Shown here in pieces: positions 9,530 through 18,100 of a DNA stretch of 64,000 nucleotides. Both the position numbers and the translations under genes were made by a program. Within the stretch, counting starts at the first letter, position 1; each line of letters begins with the position of its first letter. The notes beneath the pieces were generated by a model that saw only the letters and a program-made list of their open reading frames with translations, made no database searches and was not told the origin of the DNA. Source of the stretch: Prauserella salsuginis (GTDB taxonomy: Bacteria > Actinomycetota > Actinomycetes > Mycobacteriales > Pseudonocardiaceae); contig NZ_JANBBF010000010.1 of NCBI RefSeq assembly GCF_024648885.1, positions 248,001-312,000 of the forward strand. Direction: 5' to 3'.

Positions 9530-9608
9530 GGCACAACTCCTCTGGTCAGAAAACAACGGGTGAACACGCACGCGCGGAGACCGCGCCGTTGCTGCTACGC
9601 AGTTGGTG

Positions 9609-11492
9609 TTAGCCAGGCTCGAGGTCGATGTAGGCGTCGGCCAGGCTCGGGTCGGTGGCGTCGTCGTGTGCGGCGAGGTGGGCGAGTTCGGCGGGGTCGG
9701 TGGTGATCAGGACGTTCTCGGTCGGGGAGGCCACAGTGTGGAAGGCGACTCGGTGGGTGCCGGAGCTGAGGAGTCCTTGGCCCTTTTCGGCTGAGAGGAG
9801 GAAGTGGCGTTCACCGGCCGACAGGTCGAAGGTCGTGGCGATCTCGTCGATGGCTTGCGGGGCTTGACGCAACAGCACCTGGGTGGCGGCGTTGGCCACG
9901 ATCGCCTTGCCGAGTTCGCTGCCCAGCACGTCCGCGGTGTCCTGGGTGGCGACGGTGAGCCCGGCCCAGTGTTTGCGCGCGGCTTTGGCCATGCGGAACA
10001 GGAACTGGGCACCTTCGGGCTGTTGCATCAGCTGCCAGGCCTCGTCGACCACGACGAGCCGGGGGCGCCGGTGAGTCGGGTTCGACACGCGCCGCCAGAT
10101 CGCATCCAGAGCCAGCAGCGTGCCCAAGGGGCGGACCTCGTCAGGTAGGTCGCGCAGGGAGAACACGACCAGATGCCCGTCCGGGGTGGTGGAGGTGGGC
10201 CCGTCGAGCAGGGCGCTGTAGGCCCCGTCGACCAGCGGGTGCAATCGGGCCGCCAGGTCGGCGGCGACGTGGTCGCCTTCCTCGCCCCGGGCGGCCAGGA
10301 CCGCGCGCAGATCACGCAGCAGTGGGGCGGGGCGGGTCCACGTGCGGGCCTCGTCGGTGATGCCGGCCTGGCGGTAGGTTTCGGCGATCGCGGTGTCGAG
10401 GACGGCCCGCTGCTCGGCGCTGGCTGCCGCGCCGAAGGCGACCGCGAGGACGGTGTGCAGAAACAGCGTCTGTCGCCGCAGCGCGTCGGCGGGCGCGGTG
10501 CGGCGCCCTCCCGTGCTGGTGTGGACCGGCAGGTCGAAGGGGTTCAGATGCACGCCCGCGGCGCCCAGATGCATGTAGGTACCGCCGATCTCGGCGGCGA
10601 GGCGGGCGTATTCGTCCTCGGGGTCGACGACGAAGGCTTGGACCCCTTCCGCCGCGGCGGGGTCGGCGGCCTCCGGGGTCAGGGTGCGGTAGAGCGAGCG
10701 CAGGGTCTCGAGCTTGACGAAGTACGACTTTCCTGCCCCTGAGCGTCCGAGAACGACGGTGTTGTAGTTGTCGCAGGCGAAGCGGTCCCAGTGCACCAGC
10801 CCGGCAGAGCCGACGTTGTACCCGTACAGCACACCGGTCGGTGTGGTGCTGGTCGGCTCGGTCGGCGGCAGATCCGGCGAGGTGAACGGAAACGCCGCCG
10901 CCACGGCGGCGGTGTCGAACGTGCGGGTCAACCCGAGCCCGTCGATCCCGACCGGCAGGGTGGTGACCCAGCCTTGCAATGCCCGGTAGGTGGCCGGTTT
11001 GGCATCCAGGAGCAACGAGGCACACAGCGAACGCAACGCGGCGACCTGGTCGGCCAGCGAGTCGGGGTCCGGGGCGTGCACCGTCAGATACAGCCCGAAC
11101 CGGAACAACCGCCCCTCACCGCGGGCGACGCGATGCGAGAGATCGGCGGCGTCTTCGGCCGCAGCATCGAGGTCGGGATCGTCGAGCCGGTCGTGCCGGG
11201 CGTTGTGACGGCGGGAGGATTCCAGTTTGGCCCGCTGCGTACGGAGCCGGGTGGCGGCGGTGGCCGGGTCGATCGGGGACAGGTGTACCGAGACATCCAA
11301 GCGTGCCGGGTAGGTCAGCAAGGGCGCGAGCCAGCCGGGATAGACCTCTTGTGGATACCCGGTGACTCCGAATGAGGCGACGTACTCGTTGCCCACTTCC
11401 AGATGGCGGGCGGCCACTGACAACGCGTCCGGAGTGAAGACACTGGCCGAGCCCGTCCGCGCAGGTCGGCGGCGATGTGGAGCGTGTGCCAT
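9609..11492 (-). CDS. VirB4/TraC-type conjugation ATPase
   Basis: 627 residues with an ATG behind GAAAGCAGG. The N-terminal half fits the VirB4 non-catalytic domain (ASFGVTGYPQEV, LSPIDPATAATRLRTQ). Walker A GRSGAGKSY is near residue 250, a FVVDPEDEYARLA segment follows, and Walker B RLVVVDEAWQLMQ is near 480 with the conserved ATQD downstream. VirB4 proteins energise pilus assembly and DNA transfer at the membrane. It overlaps nothing and starts only four bases after the stop of the PrgI-like gene, indicating one operon. Length is near the lower end for the family. Confidence 0.9.
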   Translation of the reverse strand: MAHAPHRRRPARTGSASVFTPDALSVAARHLEVGNEYVASFGVTGYPQEVYPGWLAPLLTYPARLDVSVHLSPIDPATAATRLRTQRAKLESSRRHNARHDRLDDPDLDAAAEDAADLSHRVARGEGRLFRFGLYLTVHAPDPDSLADQVAALRSLCASLLLDAKPATYRALQGWVTTLPVGIDGLGLTRTFDTAAVAAAFPFTSPDLPPTEPTSTTPTGVLYGYNVGSAGLVHWDRFACDNYNTVVLGRSGAGKSYFVKLETLRSLYRTLTPEAADPAAAEGVQAFVVDPEDEYARLAAEIGGTYMHLGAAGVHLNPFDLPVHTSTGGRRTAPADALRRQTLFLHTVLAVAFGAAASAEQRAVLDTAIAETYRQAGITDEARTWTRPAPLLRDLRAVLAARGEEGDHVAADLAARLHPLVDGAYSALLDGPTSTTPDGHLVVFSLRDLPDEVRPLGTLLALDAIWRRVSNPTHRRPRLVVVDEAWQLMQQPEGAQFLFRMAKAARKHWAGLTVATQDTADVLGSELGKAIVANAATQVLLRQAPQAIDEIATTFDLSAGERHFLLSAEKGQGLLSSGTHRVAFHTVASPTENVLITTDPAELAHLAAHDDATDPSLADAYIDLEPG

Positions 11493-11496
11493 GGCG

Positions 11497-12708
11497 TTAC
11501 CTGCTTTCGATCTCATCGTCGTAGTCCCAGTCCTGGTCCGGCTCCAACCACGGCCCCGTTGCCGTGGACTCCCGCGTCGCCGACGTCGTTGGCGCAGCCG
11601 TTCCTGGGCGGGCAGGTGGGTGATCCGGTTCGTGGTCCGAGCCGGCGTCGTAGAGGTCGGCGACGGTGGTGGTGGCAGTGACGATGTCGTCGGCGGCGGC
11701 CAGCTCGGCTGAGGCCGGTAGGAAGGTGTCGGGATTGCACGCCGCAGCCAGCACTCCGGTCGCGGCCGCCGCGTCCAACGGGCTCACCACGATCCCGGCG
11801 GTCGACAACAGGTCGCTGGCTTCGCCCAACCGACGGGCCAACCGTTGCTCGGCCGCCTGCCGCGCGCCGTCGACGTTGCCGGACTCCTCATCTCGGCGAC
11901 GCCGCCGCCATGGCCATCGGTCGGATGTCTCCGAGCTAGGCGCGGTAGGTAGTGGCTCGCGCAGCACGAGCAGTACCTGGCGGCGCAGCAGATCGGTTTG
12001 CATAGTCAGCTCGGCCAGGTAGTCGGCGTGATCGCGGGCGGCGGCTTCCAAGGCCGGGTGCGGCAGCCCACCGGCCCGCGCCCGCAGCTGATCGATCTGC
12101 CGGGTGAGGTCGAGCCGTTCTGCCCGCACGAGAATCTGGACCGGGGCCGACAGCGAATGCAGAAACCGCGCGAACGCGGCGACCAACGCATCTTGTTCGC
12201 CCGGAGTGCGCAGACTGAAATTCACCGTGGAACATGCAGCGATGAGCGCGAGTCCGTCACTGCCCAAATCAACGATCCCAGCCTGGCCACCGTGATCAGC
12301 GACGCCGGTGGCGGGAAGCTGCACGGGCACTGCAGACACCTCCTCGTGGACCCCGCCGCCGGTGTGCTGCGACGAGGCGTGGGCGGCCAACCACGGCGGG
12401 GCGGGCCGTACTCCTTCGGGGGCGGCCACGCGATGGCGCGGTGACAGGCGCCATCGCAGGGCGGCCAGCGCCAGCCGATCGAGGCTCACCCCGTCCCGCC
12501 GCCCCATGGCCAGCACCACGACGGCAACCGCGATCGGCACGGCGGCGACGAGGAACACGGCGAGCGGAACCACGGAGCGCACGGCCAGGTAGAGGCCATA
12601 CATCAGCAGGCCGGCGGTGCCGAGAATCGCTAGTTGTCGGGCCGACAGCGGTCCGAGGACCCGGTCGGGCCGGTCCACATCGGCGGGGACACGCACAGGA
12701 CTGGTCAT
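11497..12708 (-). CDS. PrgI/SCO-type inner-membrane transfer protein
   Basis: 403 residues. The N-terminus (MTSPVRVPADVDRPDRVLGPLSAR split by a hydrophobic hairpin at about 25-70) has the typical PrgI pattern: a short cytoplasmic lead, then two adjacent membrane helices. The family sits next to VirB4 in Gram-positive conjugation systems and is considered VirB3-like. A long cytoplasmic region follows, including an NFSLRTPGEQDAL stretch and a RRRRRDEE basic/acidic cluster. A longer in-frame upstream start exists, but the ATG used here avoids overlapping the TrbL gene, whose stop is 14 bases upstream. Confidence 0.75.
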   Translation of the reverse strand: MTSPVRVPADVDRPDRVLGPLSARQLAILGTAGLLMYGLYLAVRSVVPLAVFLVAAVPIAVAVVVLAMGRRDGVSLDRLALAALRWRLSPRHRVAAPEGVRPAPPWLAAHASSQHTGGGVHEEVSAVPVQLPATGVADHGGQAGIVDLGSDGLALIAACSTVNFSLRTPGEQDALVAAFARFLHSLSAPVQILVRAERLDLTRQIDQLRARAGGLPHPALEAAARDHADYLAELTMQTDLLRRQVLLVLREPLPTAPSSETSDRWPWRRRRRDEESGNVDGARQAAEQRLARRLGEASDLLSTAGIVVSPLDAAAATGVLAAACNPDTFLPASAELAAADDIVTATTTVADLYDAGSDHEPDHPPARPGTAAPTTSATRESTATGPWLEPDQDWDYDDEIESR

Positions 12709-12721
12709 GGTGGAAGGCACC

Positions 12722-14992
12722 TCACTTCGCAGGCTTGCCCCGCCTGCGTCGCGGCAGGTCCAAGGGCAAGGCCAGTTGACGAGCCCGCGGCGCAGGCCGC
12801 GGTGTGGACGGCGGTGTCGGCGCCGGGGACTGAGCGCCGGCCCGCGGCGCTGGCTGGCGCCGCACGCCCAGCGGCAACGGGTACTGGCCCGAGGCCAACG
12901 GGCGGTTACCGGTGTAGGCATCGCGAGTCGAGTGGGGCCGAAGTGGTCGGGCCGTGCGATTGATCTGCCCGGACGGTGTGATCAGCCCGGGCCCTCGTTG
13001 CCGGACCGGCGGGGTGTCGGCGGGCGCGGCTCTGCGTTCATCGGCCAGGGTGTGGCGCGTCGGTGCGGGCGGGGCCGGCTGGAGGTGGATGGGCAGCATC
13101 CCGGCTTGCGGGGCGATCAACGCGCCGGGCAGACGTGTGGGTGGGCGGGCGTTGCGGTTGATCCGCCCGTCCGGAGTCAGCAGGCCCGACTGCGGCACCG
13201 GTGGTGGCATGCTCGGGCGCCGTGTGGCGTGCTCGTCGGCCACCGTGCGGCGCGACGTCGCGTTGGGGGTTCGGCGGGTGGTGATCGGCAGACCGCGCTG
13301 CTCGGTCGGGAGAGCCCCGGGAAGTCCATCGGGTGGCAACGCCCGCGGATTCGGCCGCACGTCGTGCTGGCCTGCGGTGCCGGTCACCGACAGCAGCGAC
13401 AGCTGGCCCGGCCCCGGCCGCCGATCTCCCGGCTCGCCCGTGGCCGCGGCGGTATCGCCGAGTCGGGGGCTGCGGTGGGAGGAGGGGCGAGTGCGGCGCA
13501 GCCGCATCGGCAGCATGAACTGCCCCGAGCGCGTCGCCGTCGGATCACCGCCATCGGAGGCGCGGTCGGTGGTGTGTGCGCTCGGCCCGCGTCGCGACGA
13601 CCGTTTCCCGCCGAGTATCGATCCGGCGCCGCCGAGCAGGCCCATCGTCTTGTAGGCGATCGCCCCGCGTGCCAACGAGCCGACCATCGACCGTCCGCCG
13701 TTGGAGAGGGGACGCAGACACCAGAACGGGATCTTGATCAGCACCCACATCAGCGCCAGCGACACCAGGAGGTTCACCAGTCCGTCGGCAGTGGGCCCGA
13801 ACATCGACAGCCCGCCCGGGGTGAAAAACACCCGTAGCGCCACGACCATCGTCAGCGACTGGCCCACCTGGATGGCCAGCACGCCGCCGAACGCTTTCCA
13901 CCACGCGCGGGCGATACCTTCGGTGTGGGGCAGGGCGTGCCACATCAGCGCGAGCGGTGCCGCGGCGATCAGCAGGATCGTCAGCATCACCCGCACGATG
14001 AAGGTGATCAGCAGCACGATGACCATGACCGCCAGGGCCAGGCCGATGAACACGATCCACAGCCCGCCGCCGTTCAGTGCGCCGAGCACCATCGTGGTCA
14101 GCGCGGTGCTCCCGGTGTCGGCATTCACCCCTTCGCCGAGCACGGCCTGGGCGAGGGCGTTGGCGATCTGGATCGCCTTGGTCGCCAGAAACAGCGACAG
14201 CGTGCCCGCCAGAAACCCCGCCGCGATGCGAGGTGCGATCTCTTTGATCGAGTAGTGGGTCTGCAGCGACTGATAGCTCATCACCACCATGCCGGCGATG
14301 AGCACGAGCCCCACATAGGCCGACAGCAGGATGTGCCACGACTGGGTCCACAGCTGTCCGACACTCGGCAGGTCACTCGGCTCGGGTGTGGTCAGCAGGG
14401 TCTGGCCCAGCAAGTCGAGCAGCGGGTTCAGCGCCTCGGTCACCACGCCGCGGAACAGGCTGTCGATGCCGTCGGTGACACACGCAACCGGGTCGGTGAT
14501 CCCGCAGTCGCTGGCCTCCTCGTCGCCGTCCTCGTTCGAGTCGGGCGGCCTGTCGGACTGTCCCGGTTCCACCGGGGCGGGCTGGGGGATGCAATTCGGC
14601 CCGGTGCACGGCTCCGGCGTCGTTGAACCGTCCGGGTCGTCGGAACCGGTGGGCCCGTCGCATCCGGGGGCGAGCGAACCGGGAAAACACGACGGCGGCG
14701 GAGGTAGTTCCGTGACCGGCGGCAGGTGCGATTCCGGGGGCGGTGCGGTGCTGCTGGGCGCATCGGGCAGCGTGCACCGTGGATCAGTCGCCCCCGGCCG
14801 GCAGTCCGGCTCGTCGACCGGCGGTAGCGGGAACGGCGGCTCGGTCTGGGCCGGTGCCGCAACCGGTGCCGCCGACGGGGCGGGGGTGGCCGCGATCGAG
14901 GTCGCCGCTGTCGCGGCGAATGTGGCCAGCAGGGCCGCGGTCGCGGCGAGCGTGCCTGCCCACCGCCGCAACCGGGCGCTCGTGGGAGCCAT
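12722..14992 (-). CDS. TrbL/VirB6-like polytopic channel protein
   Basis: 756 residues. A signal peptide-like start (LAATAALLATFAATAATSIA) precedes a Pro/Cys-rich extracellular-type region (about 45-150). Five or six hydrophobic helices lie between about 220 and 440 (SAYVGLVLIAGMVVM, FIGLALAVMVIVLLITFIV, VNLLVSLALMWVL). The C-terminal 310 residues are predicted disordered, basic and Pro-rich, with two near-copies of a LLTPDGRINRNARP / LITPSGQINRTARP motif. VirB6/TrbL proteins form the inner-membrane channel core. Three bases separate it from the pilin gene upstream. The unusual part is the long cytoplasmic tail with the repeated motif. Confidence 0.8.
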   Translation of the reverse strand: MAPTSARLRRWAGTLAATAALLATFAATAATSIAATPAPSAAPVAAPAQTEPPFPLPPVDEPDCRPGATDPRCTLPDAPSSTAPPPESHLPPVTELPPPPSCFPGSLAPGCDGPTGSDDPDGSTTPEPCTGPNCIPQPAPVEPGQSDRPPDSNEDGDEEASDCGITDPVACVTDGIDSLFRGVVTEALNPLLDLLGQTLLTTPEPSDLPSVGQLWTQSWHILLSAYVGLVLIAGMVVMSYQSLQTHYSIKEIAPRIAAGFLAGTLSLFLATKAIQIANALAQAVLGEGVNADTGSTALTTMVLGALNGGGLWIVFIGLALAVMVIVLLITFIVRVMLTILLIAAAPLALMWHALPHTEGIARAWWKAFGGVLAIQVGQSLTMVVALRVFFTPGGLSMFGPTADGLVNLLVSLALMWVLIKIPFWCLRPLSNGGRSMVGSLARGAIAYKTMGLLGGAGSILGGKRSSRRGPSAHTTDRASDGGDPTATRSGQFMLPMRLRRTRPSSHRSPRLGDTAAATGEPGDRRPGPGQLSLLSVTGTAGQHDVRPNPRALPPDGLPGALPTEQRGLPITTRRTPNATSRRTVADEHATRRPSMPPPVPQSGLLTPDGRINRNARPPTRLPGALIAPQAGMLPIHLQPAPPAPTRHTLADERRAAPADTPPVRQRGPGLITPSGQINRTARPLRPHSTRDAYTGNRPLASGQYPLPLGVRRQPAPRAGAQSPAPTPPSTPRPAPRARQLALPLDLPRRRRGKPAK

Positions 14993-14995
14993 GGG

Positions 14996-15397
14996 CTACA
15001 CACCGCCCACGATGCCGGTCAGGATCTCGACGACCAGCGGGGCCAGTGCGGCCAGACCGAACCCGATACCGGCGGCCTTGAACGCCCCCTTGGCCTTCTC
15101 GACCTCCCCTGGGTCGCCGGAGGCCATCAGATAGCGCAGACCGCCGATGGTCAGGAACACCACCGCGACCGCCGCCAGGATCCCCATAATCCAGTCGCGG
15201 ATGTTGCTCAACACCTCATCGACCGTGCGCGCCAACGCGACCACCTGGCCGACGTCGGCCGTGGCCATTGCTGGCGTGCACACCAGCACGGTCAGTGCCA
15301 CCGCAGCGACTACCCCGCCCGCGCGGACCCGCGAAACGGCACCAGCAATTCGGCGATGACGAGTGCGGCGATGGGGGCGTGGGGGTGTCAGTCGCAT
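14996..15397 (-). CDS. VirB2/TrbC-like pilin subunit
   Basis: 133 residues. A basic N-terminus and signal-like helix (GGVVAAVALTVLVCTPAMATA, about 28-48) are followed by two hydrophobic helices (IMGILAAVAVVFLTIGGLRYLMASG and AAGIGFGLAALAPLVVEILTGIV) split by a charged loop GDPGEVEKAKGAFK. This two-helix hairpin is the VirB2/TrbC pilin architecture, and the FLTIGGLRYL block is typical of actinobacterial conjugation proteins. The gene lies between the sigma-like gene (overlap about ten bases) and the TrbL gene (three-base gap), consistent with one operon. Confidence 0.75.
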   Translation of the reverse strand: MRLTPPRPHRRTRHRRIAGAVSRVRAGGVVAAVALTVLVCTPAMATADVGQVVALARTVDEVLSNIRDWIMGILAAVAVVFLTIGGLRYLMASGDPGEVEKAKGAFKAAGIGFGLAALAPLVVEILTGIVGGV

Positions 15398-16425
15398 GAG
15401 CGGACCTCCCGACGAGTCGGCGCCGCCGGACCGGAACGGGCGGGACGGGCGCGAGAACTGGGTCGTGCGGGAGAAGGAGCCCCGCGTGAGGCAATACGGG
15501 ATTTGGCGGCGTTGGGCGACATCGGTTGCCGTGTTTTCTGCCCACGCCCGCGGCCACGTGCCGTCTCGGGTCGCCTGCCGCGGTCGCCTACGCGGTTCTT
15601 GTCGCGGCTCGTCCCCGCGGGAGTGGGATGTGGTTCGTGTGCGTTCGCATCGGTGTCGACCGGGCCGCCGGTCAGGTAGGTACGGAGGTGTGCTTCGGCG
15701 CGCTCCCGCGCTTTCGCCGTCGCCTTGTACGAACTGCCGCGCTCGGCGGCCGCCTCGGCCAGTGACGTGTCGCCGAGGCGCGTGACGGAGATCAGATCGG
15801 CTTCGGCCGTGGTGATCGCACCAGCGGCGACCGCGCGGGCCAACACCAGGTCGGGATGCCCCTCCGGTTGCGGCGTCGCGGCGGCCTCCGACACCCGTTC
15901 CCCGGCCGGTATCGGACTGCCGACGATCTCGTCCCGCGCCGCCAAGCCCGCGCGGTATGCCGCGTAATACAGGCGCGCCAGAATCGCCGGACGCGCCAGG
16001 TCGACGGTCGGCAGGGCGGCAAGGAAACCGGTCAAGACCGCGGCGTTGATGTCATGCGTGTCACCGGAAACTCGGCGAGTCACCAACGACGCGGCCCGCA
16101 GCACGCTCGGCAGCGCCAGCCCCACACACGCCACAGTCCACGTACCACCTTCGGCCCGGGACCGGGTGATGAGATAGGCCCACGCGCCGTCGCGCGTAAC
16201 CTGCGGGCAGCTGCGCGCCAACAGTCGCGTGCCCAGCTCATCCAACGGCACCGGACGTGGCGGCAAACCCGGGACGGCGCGTCCGTCCACGCTGACCGGA
16301 TCCGGGCCGGCAACCAACCAGGCGAACGCCGAACGCGCCATCGCGAACACGTCCGAGCCGGCGACGAAATCCGGCTTGCTAGTTACGTCATAGATGCGCG
16401 CACGGTCCTTCTTCCCACTGTTCAT
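15388..16425 (-). CDS. Unknown protein with sigma-region-4-like helix-turn-helix, first gene of transfer operon
   Basis: 345 residues from an ATG five bases after GGGGG. Residues up to about 190 are mostly helical (FAMARSAFAWLVAG, LLARSCPQVTRDGAWAYLITRSRAEG). At about 215-265 a segment ITTAEADLISVTRLGD-TSLAEAAAERGSSYKATAKARERAE has the look of a sigma-70 region 4 or LuxR-type helix-turn-helix. The last 80 residues are Arg/Pro-rich. It heads the minus-strand transfer cluster and overlaps the pilin gene by ten bases, so a role in regulating transfer genes is plausible. I do not recognise a named family. Confidence 0.6.
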   Translation of the reverse strand: MNSGKKDRARIYDVTSKPDFVAGSDVFAMARSAFAWLVAGPDPVSVDGRAVPGLPPRPVPLDELGTRLLARSCPQVTRDGAWAYLITRSRAEGGTWTVACVGLALPSVLRAASLVTRRVSGDTHDINAAVLTGFLAALPTVDLARPAILARLYYAAYRAGLAARDEIVGSPIPAGERVSEAAATPQPEGHPDLVLARAVAAGAITTAEADLISVTRLGDTSLAEAAAERGSSYKATAKARERAEAHLRTYLTGGPVDTDANAHEPHPTPAGTSRDKNRVGDRGRRPETARGRGRGQKTRQPMSPNAAKSRIASRGAPSPARPSSRARPARSGPAAPTRREVRSCD

Positions 16426-16976
16426 CACGACCCCCTTGCGAGTGCGGCTGAGTGAATTGCCATCAGCACGCCACACCGAGGGCCTCACACCCGTGTCGTC
16501 GCCGCCTCAACACCGCCTCACCAGCGCGACAACACCGCCTCACACCGCCCGACGACCACGGGACAGGCGGACCCCGCCGACCACGTGAATCACACTGCTG
16601 ACACGCCCCGCATCAACGCTGTGACCTGCTGACTCGCCGTTGGCGACGACGAGCGTGAATGCGGCTGCCGCAGCCACGAAAAGGGCCGGCGCCGTGCTGC
16701 CGAAAGCCGGGGAAATCACCTCTTCCAAGGTCTGTGCTGCGGCGCACCCGTGAGCCGAGGTGCAGGCACGTGCAGCAAGCGGGAGGGCAGCGGAACGGTT
16801 CGCTCCGCGCGCGGCGCGGCGGGTGCGCGGGACGGCGTCTCGGGCGGGTGTGGACGGCGCGTCATTTCACGCTGAGACGTGTCGCAAATCCGGGTCGTGA
16901 TGAGTATTGCCTGACGACAGCGCCCCAGCCGGTTCCGTTATCGCCAGCTCAGTCCGGCCCTCTGGGAGGAGCACTC
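16426..16976. promoter_or_regulatory. Divergent promoter region of the element
   Basis: 550 bases without a convincing gene, between the minus-strand transfer operon and the plus-strand methyltransferase-like genes. It should hold both promoters. A phased direct repeat (16508-16543) is its clearest structure. A 62-codon minus frame (16540-16728) with a hydrophobic stretch is open but has no support from spacing or ribosome site. An origin of transfer could lie here, but no nic consensus was recognised. Confidence 0.5.
16508..16543. repeat. Two 14-bp direct repeats at 22-bp spacing
   Basis: CAACACCGCCTCAC occurs at 16508-16521 and again at 16530-16543, exactly 22 bases apart, about two helical turns. 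A partial third copy (CACCGCC) follows. Phased repeats of this kind are typical of binding sites for a regulator, partition or relaxosome protein. The position in the divergent promoter region supports that; the binding protein is unknown. Confidence 0.55.
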
Positions 16977-18029
16977 ATGGCCCCATCCTCGTCGTCGCAC
17001 GCCGATGGTCACCGACGTCGCAACAATGCCCCCACCTCGTCGCGTTCGTCCCGTGTCGAGACACGCCCGGCATACCCAGGAGCCACCCCGCGTTCCCGCC
17101 CAAGCACACCCCGCAGCACCGCCGGCACGCGCCCGAAAACCCCGGCCGCGCCGCGCCAGCACACCACCGGTGCCCCGGCGACACCGACACCGGCCACCGT
17201 GTGGACCTGCGGACCCGAACCCGTCGATGCACGCGCGCCCTGGCCCACACCCATCGTGGAAACCCTCGTTGCCGCGTTCACCGACCCCGGCGCACACGTC
17301 ACGCTGCTCACCCCGGACCCGGTTGGCACCCGCACCGACGCCCCCTCCGCCGATGTGGGTGAGACCGACGGGCAACCGGAGTGCGGTGTGGTCGACGTGG
17401 TGCGCGCGTTGAACCGCAGCGCCGACGTCTCGACCCTCATCCCGCATGCGTCCAGCGAGTCGGGCGGCGCCCGTCCGTTCTGGGCGAGCCTGCCCACCAG
17501 CCACGCCAACCCCGCCGCAGCGCTGGCCGCTACCGCACCCACCCACGGCCTCACAGATTCCGGCGGTACGCGCCGTCCGGCCCGCGCCGACCTCGTCCTC
17601 GCCTCGCTGCCCGCCCACGCGACGGACACGCTGCCGCTGGACCGCATCGCCCATGCCACGGCCACGCAGCTACACGCCGGAGGAATTTTCGCCGTCTACA
17701 CCCACAGCGATACCCACCGCGGACGACTGGTCGACCCGACCGGGGACATCGTGGCGGCCTGTCAACACGCCGACCTGCTCTACCTCCAGCACATCGTCGC
17801 CCTCCACACCCCGATCCGCGCCGGCCATCTCCACTCCGACCCGAGCCCCGCCCACACCACCGAACACGACCGCGCCCGCCACCACTCCCACGCGCGCGGA
17901 CTGCCCGCGCCACACCTCCGCGTCCACAGCGACATCCTCGTGTTCGCGCAACCATCCGGAACAGACACCTCGTCGCCCGACACCGGCGCGACCGATCCCA
18001 CCACGGTCGCAAGCGGCGAAGGTTCGTGA
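16977..18029 (+). CDS. Methyltransferase-fold protein lacking a recognisable catalytic motif
   Basis: 350 residues from an ATG behind GGGAGGA. The first 75 residues are Ser/Thr/Pro/Arg-rich and disordered. From about 80 onward the order of elements (TVWTCGPEP, IVETLVAAFTDPGAHVTLLTPDP, ADLVLASLPAH, LHAGGIFAVYTHS) resembles a class I Rossmann methyltransferase. However, where a DNA methyltransferase would have NPPY or SPPY this protein has ASLP, so it may be inactive or act on another substrate. It is followed 71 bases later by an apparently active DNA methyltransferase. Inference: a non-catalytic partner of that enzyme. Confidence in the fold is moderate. Confidence 0.5.
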   Translation: MAPSSSSHADGHRRRNNAPTSSRSSRVETRPAYPGATPRSRPSTPRSTAGTRPKTPAAPRQHTTGAPATPTPATVWTCGPEPVDARAPWPTPIVETLVAAFTDPGAHVTLLTPDPVGTRTDAPSADVGETDGQPECGVVDVVRALNRSADVSTLIPHASSESGGARPFWASLPTSHANPAAALAATAPTHGLTDSGGTRRPARADLVLASLPAHATDTLPLDRIAHATATQLHAGGIFAVYTHSDTHRGRLVDPTGDIVAACQHADLLYLQHIVALHTPIRAGHLHSDPSPAHTTEHDRARHHSHARGLPAPHLRVHSDILVFAQPSGTDTSSPDTGATDPTTVASGEGS

Positions 18030-18100
18030 ACCGCGCCTGCGTCGCCGCCCTGAACTGGCTACCCACCCGTTGACCGGACCCGTGAAAGGTGCCTGCCGCC

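Noticed and set aside
4754-16425. Classical actinomycete element with FtsK-like TraB transfer of double-stranded DNA
   Set aside because: VirB4, VirD4, TrbL and pilin homologues indicate a type IV secretion channel; no FtsK-like translocase or Rep protein was seen.
16540-16728. 62-codon minus-strand frame with a hydrophobic segment
   Set aside because: No ribosome site or neighbour support, and it covers part of the presumed promoter region.
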